Notes under the pieces: model-generated
Database searches by the model: none
What the model was told of the DNA's origin: nothing
What the model saw: the letters and a program-made list of their open reading frames with translations, nothing else
Part shown: one piece after another, positions 50,485 through 58,425 of the stretch
How positions within the stretch are numbered: the stretch's first letter is position 1
How the letters are laid out: every line of letters begins with the position of its first letter
Assembly (NCBI RefSeq): GCF_035969385.1
Contig: NZ_JAYKKJ010000003.1
Coordinates: 62,001-126,000 of the forward strand
DNA length: 64,000 nucleotides
DNA from: SELP01 sp035969385
Lineage (GTDB): Bacteria; Pseudomonadota; Alphaproteobacteria; Rhodobacterales; Rhodobacteraceae
Direction: 5' to 3'
Made by a program: the position numbers and the translations under genes

Positions 50485-50769
50485 TCAGTTGGCGGCGGCG
50501 GCCGCGATCATCTTCTTGACCTTCAGGGCCTGGGTCGACAGCTGGTCATCCTTGGCTTTGGCAAGGAAGGCGTCCAGACCACCCCGGTGGTCAACGGTGC
50601 GCAGCGCGGCCGAGGACACGCGGAACCGGAACGACCGGCCCAGAGCATCGGATTGCAGGGTGACGTCCTGCAGGTTCGGCAGAAAGCGGCGGCGGGTCTT
50701 GTTGTTGGCGTGGCTGACATTGTTGCCAGTCATCGGGCCTTTACCGGTGAGTTCGCACTTGCGCGACAT
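50485..50769 (-). CDS. rpmB: 50S ribosomal protein L28
   Basis: The 94-aa protein begins MSRKCELTGKGPMTGNNVSH and contains NNKTRRRFLPNLQDVTLQSD and SSAALRTVDHRGGLDAFL, the standard L28 sequence. A 273-bp interval upstream holds its promoter. The long basic-hydrophobic end (ALKVKKMIAAAAAN) is usual for alphaproteobacterial L28. Confidence 0.97.
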   Translation of the reverse strand: MSRKCELTGKGPMTGNNVSHANNKTRRRFLPNLQDVTLQSDALGRSFRFRVSSAALRTVDHRGGLDAFLAKAKDDQLSTQALKVKKMIAAAAAN

Positions 50770-51042
50770 GGGTCTAATCCTTTGTTGTTGTCCCGGCCCC
50801 CGGGGCCGGCTTTGGGTGGTGGGCAATGCCCGTCAGGGGCCAGCACATGCAGACCCCGTCACAAGGGCGGGGCAATAGGCAGATTCCACCAGTCCGTCAA
50901 GCGGGAAAGGCGTATGGCCTGATGTTCGGGAACTGGCCGTGGGAACTCACCGATCCCATGACACGGCTTCAATTGCACATCGGGTCCGAGAGGTCGCTCT
51001 GCGGGACGAAACGTCTTTCGCGCCAAAAGGATCCATGTCCGC

Positions 51043-51663
51043 TCAAGAAAAGACCACACCCGCCGACGACATCCGCGTTTTCGCAACATTCGTCGATGCG
51101 GCTGAGAGAGTTCCGTCCTTCACAACGGTAACGTCATAACCTCGGCTTCTCGCAGCCAGCGCCGTCTTCTGTACACAATAGTTAAAGTCCAAACCAACGA
51201 GGCGCAGTTTGCCGATGCTAAGGCGCTCCAAAAGTGCATCCAGTTCACCAGTTTCAAAGGCATCCTGCACACGTTTTACGATGACATGTTCGGGCAACGA
51301 CGAGAACGGCTCTGCGATTTCGGTCCCTTCACTGCCCTCTATCGCCTGACCTTTCATCGTGAGGGTCGCCAGAACCTTCGTGGAAGGGATCGACCATTCC
51401 TGGCGAACGGCGATAACGGGATGGCCTTGGACCCTTGCAGAATTTGCTTCCTCAAGAATGGTGCTTGCAGCGGCTTCTTTTGCAGCGTCAGAGTATGAAC
51501 CGCGTTCCCAGAATACGGACTGTAGATCAATCAGCAGAAGCGCTGATCCCGTTCGCTCCGGTATCGGTGTTCCGACACTGACCGAACCGATGCGCCTAAT
51601 ACCGTTGCCGAGCCAAAGTATGATGAGAAGGACAGCAGCACCCAGACCAATTCCGAACGTCAT
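51043..51663 (-). CDS. Isochorismatase-family hydrolase with an N-terminal membrane anchor
   Basis: The 206-aa protein has an N-terminal hydrophobic helix (GIGLGAAVLLIILWLG, residues 4-19) followed by the cysteine-hydrolase fold. The triad is seen: Asp in ALLLIDLQSVFW, Lys in HVIVKRVQDAF and Cys in VGLDFNYCVQKTAL. Isochorismatase-like enzymes split amides or vinyl ethers; the substrate is unknown. A membrane anchor is uncommon in this family. Coding sequence is near 50% G+C in lines I counted. The ATG overlaps the marR stop, so it is probably controlled by that regulator. Confidence 0.85.
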   Translation of the reverse strand: MTFGIGLGAAVLLIILWLGNGIRRIGSVSVGTPIPERTGSALLLIDLQSVFWERGSYSDAAKEAAASTILEEANSARVQGHPVIAVRQEWSIPSTKVLATLTMKGQAIEGSEGTEIAEPFSSLPEHVIVKRVQDAFETGELDALLERLSIGKLRLVGLDFNYCVQKTALAARSRGYDVTVVKDGTLSAASTNVAKTRMSSAGVVFS

Positions 51664-52106
51664 TCACTCTCTCCCGCTCGTTTTTTCAAGCTGTCCGTCA
51701 CTGCGGATACGACCGCAAGCGCTGTAGCAACGTCTTCATTGCTTAGATTTTCACCTAGCTCCTCCACGAGTTTCATTTCCTTTGCGATGATCTCTTCGAT
51801 GACAGCCCGGCCGCGATCGGTCAAAGTCAGGATAGCTGAGCGCTTGTGGCGAGGATTTGAGCGTTGCTCGATGAAACCTGAAGCCAGCGTTTCGTTGCAC
51901 ATGATCTGGACGTATTGCCGTTTGATTTCGAGCCTTGCCGCAAGCTCCGGGACAGTCTGGTCTCCGTACTTGTCCAGTATCTCTAGAACGGCCCGCATCC
52001 GGACGGTCAGGTTGGTTCCGATGAGACCGGCCTCAACGCAGGCTTCTGCCGCCTGCATCAAGGGGCGTGACATCCAAATCAGTCGGTGAAGGTGTTCTGC
52101 TTTCAT
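51660..52106 (-). CDS. MarR-family transcriptional regulator
   Basis: The 148-aa protein (from ATG 52106, MKAEHLHRLIWMSRPLM) has a winged-helix region LEILDKYGDQTVPELAARLE, recognition helix IKRQYVQIMCNETLASGFIE, and wing RSNPRHKRSAILTLTDRGRA, the MarR signature. An ATG at 52121 would add five residues but falls inside the promoter. TATAAT lies 7 nt before ATG 52106, so the mRNA may be leaderless. The inverted repeat at 52109-52125 covers the -10, consistent with self-repression. Lower G+C than neighbours; coupled to the isochorismatase gene. Confidence 0.88.
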   Translation of the reverse strand: MKAEHLHRLIWMSRPLMQAAEACVEAGLIGTNLTVRMRAVLEILDKYGDQTVPELAARLEIKRQYVQIMCNETLASGFIEQRSNPRHKRSAILTLTDRGRAVIEEIIAKEMKLVEELGENLSNEDVATALAVVSAVTDSLKKRAGESE

Positions 52107-52108
52107 AT

Positions 52109-52125
52109 TGACATTATACATGTCA
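52109..52125. promoter_or_regulatory. Operator and -10 element of the marR gene
   Basis: TGACATTATACATGTCA: 6-bp perfect arms TGACAT/ATGTCA around a 5-nt centre. On the minus strand it contains TATAAT (52118-52113). It overlaps the predicted start of the marR-isochorismatase transcript, as expected for a MarR autoregulatory site. Confidence 0.6.
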
Positions 52126-52289
52126 TTTTGACAAGCTCAATGTCAAACTTCACAAAAGCTGACATCGGTGCATCTTGCAGCATTTGGCAGCCCAGGCTCA
52201 AAGCCGCGATCGGACCGTTTCTCTCAAGTCTCCTGTGCGCGTGCTCGACACGCTGTCAGTCTTGGGCAGGGTGTTTCCGATCCCGGACC

Positions 52290-53273
52290 CTAGCTGCCCC
52301 CTGCCAGAACGGCGGCGGCGGCGCGGGCGGGGCTCATTTCGCCTCTTTCAACGGCGGCTTCGGCGTCGCGCATCCGGGCGGCCAGCGCCCCGTCCCCGGC
52401 GATCCGGGCCAGAAGTTGCAGGCGCACCTCTTCCTCGAACCAGTGGCGGGCCTGTTCCGTGCGACGGCGGGCGAAATGCCCCTGATCGCGGCGCCAATCG
52501 GTCAGCGCCTGCATCTCGACCCAGGCGTCGGACAGACCCGCACCTTCGACGGCAGAAACGGTCAGCGCCTTGGGGAACCCGTCCGGGTCTTGCGGGCGTT
52601 TGCGCAGAAGACGCAGGGCGCCGGCATAATCGGCGCAGGTCCGCATCGCTTGCGGTTTCAGATCGCCATCGGCCTTGTTCACAAGGATCATGTCAGCGAT
52701 TTCCATGATCCCGCGCTTGACCCCCTGCAATTCGTCGCCGCCCGCCGGGGCTAGCAGCAGCAGGAACAGGTCGCACATTTCGGCCACCATGGTTTCCGAC
52801 TGGCCCACGCCCACGGTTTCGATCAGCACCACGTCGAACCCTGCCGCCTCGCACAGGGCCACGGCCTCGCGGGTGCGGCGCGCCACACCGCCCAACTGGC
52901 TTTGCGACGGTGAGGGGCGGATAAATGCGTTCGGATCGCGCGACAGGCGTTCCATCCGGGTCTTGTCGCCAAGGATCGACCCGCCGGTGCGGGCGCTGGA
53001 CGGGTCCACGGCCAGAACCGCGACCCGTAGCCCCTGCCCCGTCAGATGCAGGCCGAAGGCTTCGATAAAGGTCGATTTGCCAACGCCCGGCGTGCCGGAC
53101 AGCCCGATGCGCAGCGCCTGCCGGTCCTGGCCCACGGCCTCTAGCAGGGCCATGGCCTGATCGCGGTGGTCGGTGCGGCCGCTTTCGACAAGGGTGATTG
53201 CGCGGGCAAGGGCACGACGGTCCCCGGCGCGCAGCCGGTCGGCAAGGTCTTGGATATCCGGGGTCTTGGTCAT
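52290..53273 (-). CDS. meaB: Methylmalonyl-CoA mutase-associated GTPase MeaB
   Basis: MeaB protects and reloads B12-dependent acyl-CoA mutases. The 327-aa G3E-family protein has RIGLSGTPGVGKSTFIEAFG (Walker A), AVDPSSARTGGSILGDKTRM, ETVGVGQSETMVAEMCDLFL (Walker B and switch) and ILVNKADGDL (NKxD). The C-terminal helical dimer arm follows. ATG at 53273 (MTKTPDIQDLADRLR) is used. The mutase gene itself is not in the window, although MeaB is often adjacent to it. Its stop is about 180 bp from the MarR promoter. Confidence 0.93.
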   Translation of the reverse strand: MTKTPDIQDLADRLRAGDRRALARAITLVESGRTDHRDQAMALLEAVGQDRQALRIGLSGTPGVGKSTFIEAFGLHLTGQGLRVAVLAVDPSSARTGGSILGDKTRMERLSRDPNAFIRPSPSQSQLGGVARRTREAVALCEAAGFDVVLIETVGVGQSETMVAEMCDLFLLLLAPAGGDELQGVKRGIMEIADMILVNKADGDLKPQAMRTCADYAGALRLLRKRPQDPDGFPKALTVSAVEGAGLSDAWVEMQALTDWRRDQGHFARRRTEQARHWFEEEVRLQLLARIAGDGALAARMRDAEAAVERGEMSPARAAAAVLAGGS

Positions 53274-53321
53274 GTGCCCTTCTTAAGGGCTGGGTCGCCC
53301 CTGTCCAGTGGCGCAATGCCG

Positions 53322-55724
53322 CTAGGGCGCCAGCCCCGCCTGCGCCATCAGTGCTGCCGCCTCTGCCTCTTCCAGACGTTCGCGACCCCGGCCCATGACC
53401 GGCACTTTCCCGACCTCAAGCAGCAGGGGCGCGGCAAGCGGGGTGACACGCGCGGTGCTGATATGATCGACCCTGCCCGCCGTCCGCGCCAGCATCTCCT
53501 CGATCCGGCCAAAATCGACCAGCCCGCGCATCGCCTCTGCCTGCGTGATCCGCATCATCAGGTGGTCTGGGTCGTAGCGGCGCAGGGTGTCATAGAGGAT
53601 ATCGCTGGAGAACGTCGCCTGTTTTCCCGATTTGCGGTTCTGCGGCAGGTTCCGCTCGATCAGCCCCGCGATCGTCGCCACCCCGCGAAAGGTCCGTTTC
53701 ATCACGGCGTTGCCGCCCAGCCATGTGTCCAGCCCGTCGCGCAGCCCCTCGGCCCGGAACAGGGGCGCGGGGTCGTCCACCGGGTCCAGCCCCCAAATCA
53801 GCGTGGCATAATCGGTGGACACGAAGCCCAGTGGCCCAAGGCCCAATTCCTCCATCCGCTGGGTCAGCAAGAGGCCAAGGGTCTGCTGCGCGTTCTTGCC
53901 GGCAAACCCGTAGACACAGGTATGCGCCCGCCCGTCATGTGGGAAACTTTCGACAAGGATACGGTCGGCTTCGGGCATCCGGCTGACCTGCCGTTGCAGA
54001 GCCAACCATTCGGCGGTGTGGCGCGGCAGGTCGGGCCAGCTGTCCTGCGCCAAAAGGTCAAGGATACGGGCCGAAAGCTGCGTCGTGGTCGCGAATTTCG
54101 TGCCACTGAAAACCGCCAGCCGGGGTTTCTTGGCCGAGGACCGGCTCACCTCGACCACCATCTCGCGCAATGCATCATAGCGCACGATTTGCCCGCCGAT
54201 CAGGAAGGTGTCGCCGGGCGACAGGCTGGCGGCGAAACTTTCCTCGACCTCGCCCAGCGGCTTGCCCGCGCCGCGCATCCGCACCTTGAGCGTTTCGGTA
54301 TCCTGAATGGTGCCAAGGTTCATGCGGATCCGCTGGGCCGCGCGCGGGTCGCGCAATTGCCACATGCCGTCGGGTCGCTGCTTCAGCCGCTGCCAACGGT
54401 CATAGGCCCGCAGCGCATAGCCCCCCGTCGCCACGAAATCGAGGCAATCGTCAAACTCTGCCCGGGTCAGCCCGGCATAGGCCCCGACCGATCGGACCTC
54501 GGCCAGCAGGTCGGCCTCGTCAAAGGGTCCGGCACAAGCCCGGATCAGGATATGCTGGCAAAGCACGTCGCGCGGCCCCGGCCCCTTCGGATCGCCGTCC
54601 AGATCGCCATCCCTCGCGGCCTCGAGCGCGGCCCGGCATTCCACAACCTCGAACCGGTTGGCGGGCACCAGCCGTGCCTTGGACGGCGCGTTGTAACGGT
54701 GATTGGCCCGCCCGATCCGCTGGATCAGCCGTTTGACGTTCTTTGGCGCACCGACCTGCACCACAAGGTCCACATCGCCCCAGTCGATCCCAAGGTCCAG
54801 CGACCCTGTGCAGACAATGGCGCGCAGGTCGCCCGCGACCATCGCGGCCTCCACCGCCTCGCGCTGATCGCGGCTGAGGCTGCCATGGTGGATGCCGATG
54901 GGCAGGCCGTCGTCATTGGCTAGCCAGAGATTGTGAAAGAAGATCTCGGCCTGGGCGCGGGTGTTGTGAAAGATCAGCGTTGTCTTGTGTTGCCGCACCA
55001 GATCAAGGATCGCGGGGATCGCATAGGCCCCACCGCCCCCGGCCCATGGCGGCGGGTCTTCAGTTTCCAGCATGGCGATATCGGGCGGCGGGCCGGGGTC
55101 GGCCTGAATGATCTCACACGGGTCCGGGTGACGGGCCAGTTGCGCGGCAAGCCCGGCGGGATCTTCGACGGTGGCCGAAAGACCCACCCGGCACAGCCCC
55201 GGCGACAGGGTTTCCAGCCGCGACAGCGCCAGCATCAGCTGATCCCCGCGCTTCGATTCCGCCAAGGCGTGAATCTCGTCGACGATGACCCGCTTCAGCC
55301 CGGCAAAGATGCGCGGCGCGTCTTCGTAGGAGGTGAGCAGCGCGAGGCTTTCCGGCGTGGTCAGCAGGATATGGGGCGGGTCGGCGCGCTGCCGCTTTTT
55401 CTGGGTGGCGCTGGTGTCGCCGGTCCGGTCCTCGATCCGGATGGGCAGGCCCATATCCTCGACCGGTGTGCGCAGGTTGCGGCGGATATCAGCGGCCAGC
55501 GCCTTGAGCGGCGAGACATAGAGCGTGTGAAGGCCCTGATGCGCCCCGTCCGCCAGTTCCACAAGCGTGGGCAGGAAACCGGCCAATGTCTTTCCCCCGC
55601 CCGTCGGCGCGATTAGCATCAGTGCGGGGGCGTCTGCCCGGTCCAGCATGGCCTGCTGATGCGGGTGGATGGCCCAGCCCCGGCGGGCGAACCACGACTG
55701 GAAGAGGGGCGGAAGGGCGGTCAT
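53322..55724 (-). CDS. Lhr-like DEXH-box helicase (ligase-associated DNA damage response type)
   Basis: The 800-aa protein has superfamily 2 motifs in order: IAPTGGGKTLAGFLPTLVEL (I), YVSPLKALAADIRRNL (Ia), LLTTPESLALL (Ib/Ic), VIVDEIHALAESKRGDQLML (DEIH, II), VGLSATV (III), LIFHNTRAQAEIFFHN (IV), IVCTGSLDLGIDWGDVDLVV (V) and QRIGRANHRY (VI). The winged-helix and Lhr-core C-terminal domain follows. It is shorter than full Lhr and matches the helicase found with PdeM and an ATP-dependent ligase. ATG at 55724 (MTALPPLFQSWFARRG) is used. It is divergent from pdeM with 90 bp between. Confidence 0.9.
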   Translation of the reverse strand: MTALPPLFQSWFARRGWAIHPHQQAMLDRADAPALMLIAPTGGGKTLAGFLPTLVELADGAHQGLHTLYVSPLKALAADIRRNLRTPVEDMGLPIRIEDRTGDTSATQKKRQRADPPHILLTTPESLALLTSYEDAPRIFAGLKRVIVDEIHALAESKRGDQLMLALSRLETLSPGLCRVGLSATVEDPAGLAAQLARHPDPCEIIQADPGPPPDIAMLETEDPPPWAGGGGAYAIPAILDLVRQHKTTLIFHNTRAQAEIFFHNLWLANDDGLPIGIHHGSLSRDQREAVEAAMVAGDLRAIVCTGSLDLGIDWGDVDLVVQVGAPKNVKRLIQRIGRANHRYNAPSKARLVPANRFEVVECRAALEAARDGDLDGDPKGPGPRDVLCQHILIRACAGPFDEADLLAEVRSVGAYAGLTRAEFDDCLDFVATGGYALRAYDRWQRLKQRPDGMWQLRDPRAAQRIRMNLGTIQDTETLKVRMRGAGKPLGEVEESFAASLSPGDTFLIGGQIVRYDALREMVVEVSRSSAKKPRLAVFSGTKFATTTQLSARILDLLAQDSWPDLPRHTAEWLALQRQVSRMPEADRILVESFPHDGRAHTCVYGFAGKNAQQTLGLLLTQRMEELGLGPLGFVSTDYATLIWGLDPVDDPAPLFRAEGLRDGLDTWLGGNAVMKRTFRGVATIAGLIERNLPQNRKSGKQATFSSDILYDTLRRYDPDHLMMRITQAEAMRGLVDFGRIEEMLARTAGRVDHISTARVTPLAAPLLLEVGKVPVMGRGRERLEEAEAAALMAQAGLAP

Positions 55725-55814
55725 GCCCCTGAAAGTGACCGGGCGGGCGGCAAGGTCAAGGGCGGATCGCCCTGCCCCCTTGCCTGCGCCACGCGGGACA
55801 GGCATCACCGGGGC

Positions 55815-56477
55815 ATGGCCCACGTATTCACCCTTGCCGGAACACCGCTTCACGCCCTGCCCAGCGGGGCGCTTTGGCTGCCCGACGCCGGGGTCTTGTG
55901 CGCGTCGGACCTGCACCTTGGAAAATCCGAAAGGATCGCGCGTCGGACCGGCGGGCTGTTGCCCCCCTATGAGGTGCAGGCCACGCTGGACAAGCTGGAG
56001 GCGGACATCGCGGCCCGCGACCCCGAAACGGTGATCTGCCTTGGTGACAGTTTCGACGATCTGTCCTCTGCCGGCGCGCTGGAACAGGACGCCGTGGATC
56101 GGCTGGCGACGCTACAGGCGGGGCGGCGCTGGGTCTGGATCGAAGGCAACCATGATCCGGGGCCCGTGGCATTGGGCGGCACACATCTGAACGAACTGAC
56201 CCTCGCCGGGCTGACCTTTCGGCATATTGCCCAGCCCAATGCGGCCCCGGGCGAGGTGTCAGGCCATTACCACCCCAAGCACCGGATCACCGGCGGTTGG
56301 CGGCCTGCGTTCCTTTTTGATCGGACCCGTCTGATCCTGCCAGCCTATGGCACCTATACCGGCGGGCTGCGGTCATCCGACCGGGCCTTTGCGGGGTTGT
56401 TTCATTCCCCCGCCGTTGCGGTCATGACAGGGCCGCGTGCCTTGGCCGTGCCCTTCTCTCCGCCTGCAACCGGATGA
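55815..56477 (+). CDS. pdeM: PdeM-type metallophosphoesterase (ligase-associated DNA damage response endonuclease)
   Basis: The 220-aa calcineurin-like phosphoesterase has CASDLHLGKSERIA (motif I D-x-H), VICLGDSFDDLS (GDxxD), WIEGNHDPGP (GNHD) and GHYHPKH (GHxH), so the two-metal site is complete. It pairs with the Lhr-like helicase divergently, as in the ligase-associated repair module. ATG at 55815 (MAHVFTLAGTPLHAL) is used. Its 3' end overlaps the convergent LytTR gene by 76 bp. Confidence 0.88.
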   Translation: MAHVFTLAGTPLHALPSGALWLPDAGVLCASDLHLGKSERIARRTGGLLPPYEVQATLDKLEADIAARDPETVICLGDSFDDLSSAGALEQDAVDRLATLQAGRRWVWIEGNHDPGPVALGGTHLNELTLAGLTFRHIAQPNAAPGEVSGHYHPKHRITGGWRPAFLFDRTRLILPAYGTYTGGLRSSDRAFAGLFHSPAVAVMTGPRALAVPFSPPATG

Positions 56478-57258
56478 TCCACCGGTTCAGCGGAAAGATT
56501 GAACAACCCGCTCTCTACAAGCTCGGGCTTGTATTTGCGGCTGACCGGGATCTCCGTACCGTCCGAGAGCATCAGGAAATCCCGTCCTGATCGGCGAAAC
56601 GCCCCTGAGACGGACGCATCGGTCACCCAATGGGACCGGTGCGTGCAATGACCGGGCACGCCTTCCATCTCTGCGATGGCATCGACAAAACGCATCAGCA
56701 ACCGGTGATAGCTGCCGTCTTCCATGAAGACCTCGACATAATGGTCATCGACCGACAGCCGCTGGATCTTACCTGTGCCCCATCCGGCAGCCGATCGGCC
56801 AGCCGTGGCCGAAACGGCGGTTCCGGTATGCCGATGCCAAGGATGAAATAGCCGATTGCGGACATGATCGTGCAGATCAGCCCGATGAGGATGAAAAGCT
56901 CCCAAAACACCATGTTGGGGCTGACCTCGACGCCCATCAATGCATCGGTGACCATGTAGACGACCGGCGCGTAGATCGCCGAAAACAGCAGAATCCGGAT
57001 CGCCTCGACCTGCGCGAACCCAAGCTTGTTGCCCAGATGCCGCTCCGTCATCCGGCGCACGCCGTAGCCGAGGGACACAGACACAGCGATCAATCCGAAC
57101 CAATATGCGGCACGGGTCCAGAACGGCATCCATGTATAGGTGTCAAACGGGCCGGTGACAGTGGCCGCGAGTGAGGCCGCGAGCCACGCAAATAAGACTC
57201 TACGCGTCTTGAGACAGCGCCAAATCGGCGAAAGCAACGGAACCAAACATACCTCCAT
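56402..57258 (-). pseudogene. Membrane-bound LytTR-type regulator with a frameshift
   Basis: The 5' part (ATG 57258, MEVCLVPLLSPIW) encodes four membrane helices, among them FAWLAASLAATVTGPF, YWFGLIAVSVSLGYGV, LFSAIYAPVVYMVTD and ELFILIGLICTIMSAIGYFI. It then runs to PPFRPRLADRLPDGAQ. The LytTR DNA-binding part (KIQRLSVDDHYVEVFMEDGS, THRSHWVTDASVSGA, DGTEIPVSRKYKPEL) is in a different frame. The break is near 56772, at CAGGT in the minus strand; one extra G (CAGGGT) would join the two into LPDGAQ-GKIQRLS. It may be a real mutation or a sequencing error in a G run. The protein would be a membrane-attached regulator binding DNA through LytTR. Confidence 0.78.
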
Positions 57259-57362
57259 CCGGTCTCTGCCGGCTAGAGGGGTCGATACCAAGTCATCTGG
57301 ATTCTGAAAACCTGACTCGGCACGAACGACGCATAGCGTTGCACGAATGTGTCACGTTGCGT

Positions 57363-57387
57363 CAACCGGGCGAATTTCTCCCGGTTG
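57363..57387 (-). terminator. Terminator-like hairpin after folD
   Basis: CAACCGGG and CCCGGTTG form a perfect 8-bp stem, extendable to 11 bp with GCG/CGC, around AGAAATTCG. It lies about 20 nt past the folD stop on the minus strand. No U-run follows. Confidence 0.45.
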
Positions 57388-57407
57388 GCGCATGGTTGTG
57401 TTTCAAA

Positions 57408-58307
57408 TCAGGCGGTTAGCCCTTCCGGCTCTGCCAGTCCATGGGCCCGGCAACAGGCGGTCAGCGTGTTGGCCAGAAGGCAGGCGATGGTCATCGGACC
57501 GACCCCGCCAGGCACCGGCGTGATTGCCCCGGCCACCTCGGCGCAGCTGTCATAATGGCAGTCGCCGACAAGGCGCGACTTGCCCCCTTCCTCGGCGGGC
57601 GGCAGGCGGTTGATGCCGACGTCGATCACGGTCGCGCCCGGCTTGATCCAGTCGCCCGGCACCATTTCCGGGCGGCCCACGGCGGCCACGACGATATCGG
57701 CGCCACGCACCACATCAGCAATGTCCTTGGTGCGGCTGTGGGCGATGGTCACGGTGCAGCTGTCCCCCAGCAGAAGCTGGGCCATCGGCTTACCCACAAT
57801 GTTCGAGCGACCGATCACCACCGCGTTCATTCCCGACAGCGACCCGTGATAATCGCGCAGCATCATCAGGCAGCCCAGCGGGGTGCAGGGCACCATGGAT
57901 TTCTGCCCGGTGCCCAGAAGACCCACGTTGGAAATGTGGAACCCGTCCACGTCCTTGGCCGGGTTGATCGAGTTGATTACAAGATCCGAATCCAGATGGC
58001 CGGGCAGCGGCAGCTGCACAAGGATGCCATGCACCGCCGGGTCATTGTTCAGCTTGTCGATCAGCGCCAGCAGATCGGCCTCGGACGTATCGGCGTCCAG
58101 CTTGTGTTCGTAGGAGTTCATCCCGACTTCGACGGTCTGCTTGCCCTTGGAGCGAACATAGACCTGGCTGGCCGGGTCTTCGCCCACCAGAACCACTGCA
58201 AGACCGGGGGTAATCCCGTTTTCTTCTTTCAGGCGGGCCACATGGGCCGCGACGCGGGCGCGGACATCGGCCGCAAAGGCCTTACCGTCGATGATTTTGG
58301 CAGACAT
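57408..58307 (-). CDS. folD: Methylenetetrahydrofolate dehydrogenase/cyclohydrolase FolD
   Basis: FolD interconverts 5,10-methylene-THF and 10-formyl-THF in one-carbon metabolism. The 299-aa protein has GLAVVLVGEDPASQVYVRSK (with catalytic YxxxK: Y-V-R-S-K), GILVQLPLPGHLDSDLVINS, PAKDVDGFHISNVGLL, PCTPLGCLMML, VVIGRSNIVGKPMAQLLL and the C-terminal TPVPGGVGPMTIACLLANT. ATG at 58307 follows AGGCAACCG. It lies downstream of fhs with an intrinsic terminator between them, so each may be transcribed independently. Confidence 0.97.
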   Translation of the reverse strand: MSAKIIDGKAFAADVRARVAAHVARLKEENGITPGLAVVLVGEDPASQVYVRSKGKQTVEVGMNSYEHKLDADTSEADLLALIDKLNNDPAVHGILVQLPLPGHLDSDLVINSINPAKDVDGFHISNVGLLGTGQKSMVPCTPLGCLMMLRDYHGSLSGMNAVVIGRSNIVGKPMAQLLLGDSCTVTIAHSRTKDIADVVRGADIVVAAVGRPEMVPGDWIKPGATVIDVGINRLPPAEEGGKSRLVGDCHYDSCAEVAGAITPVPGGVGPMTIACLLANTLTACCRAHGLAEPEGLTA

Positions 58308-58371
58308 TCGGTTGCCTCCTCTTTCTTCTGGCGGATGCCACGGGGCACCCTGAAACTGGTCGCCCGAACTG

Positions 58372-58404
58372 AAAAGGGGCATGGCACCATTTGCGCCATG
58401 CCCC
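58372..58404 (-). terminator. Intrinsic terminator of fhs
   Basis: On the minus strand GGGGCATGGC, loop GCAAATGGT, GCCATGCCCC and TTTT, starting about 21 nt past the fhs stop: a perfect 10-bp stem. Confidence 0.88.
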
Positions 58405-58425
58405 CTGTTCAGATCAAGCCGATCG

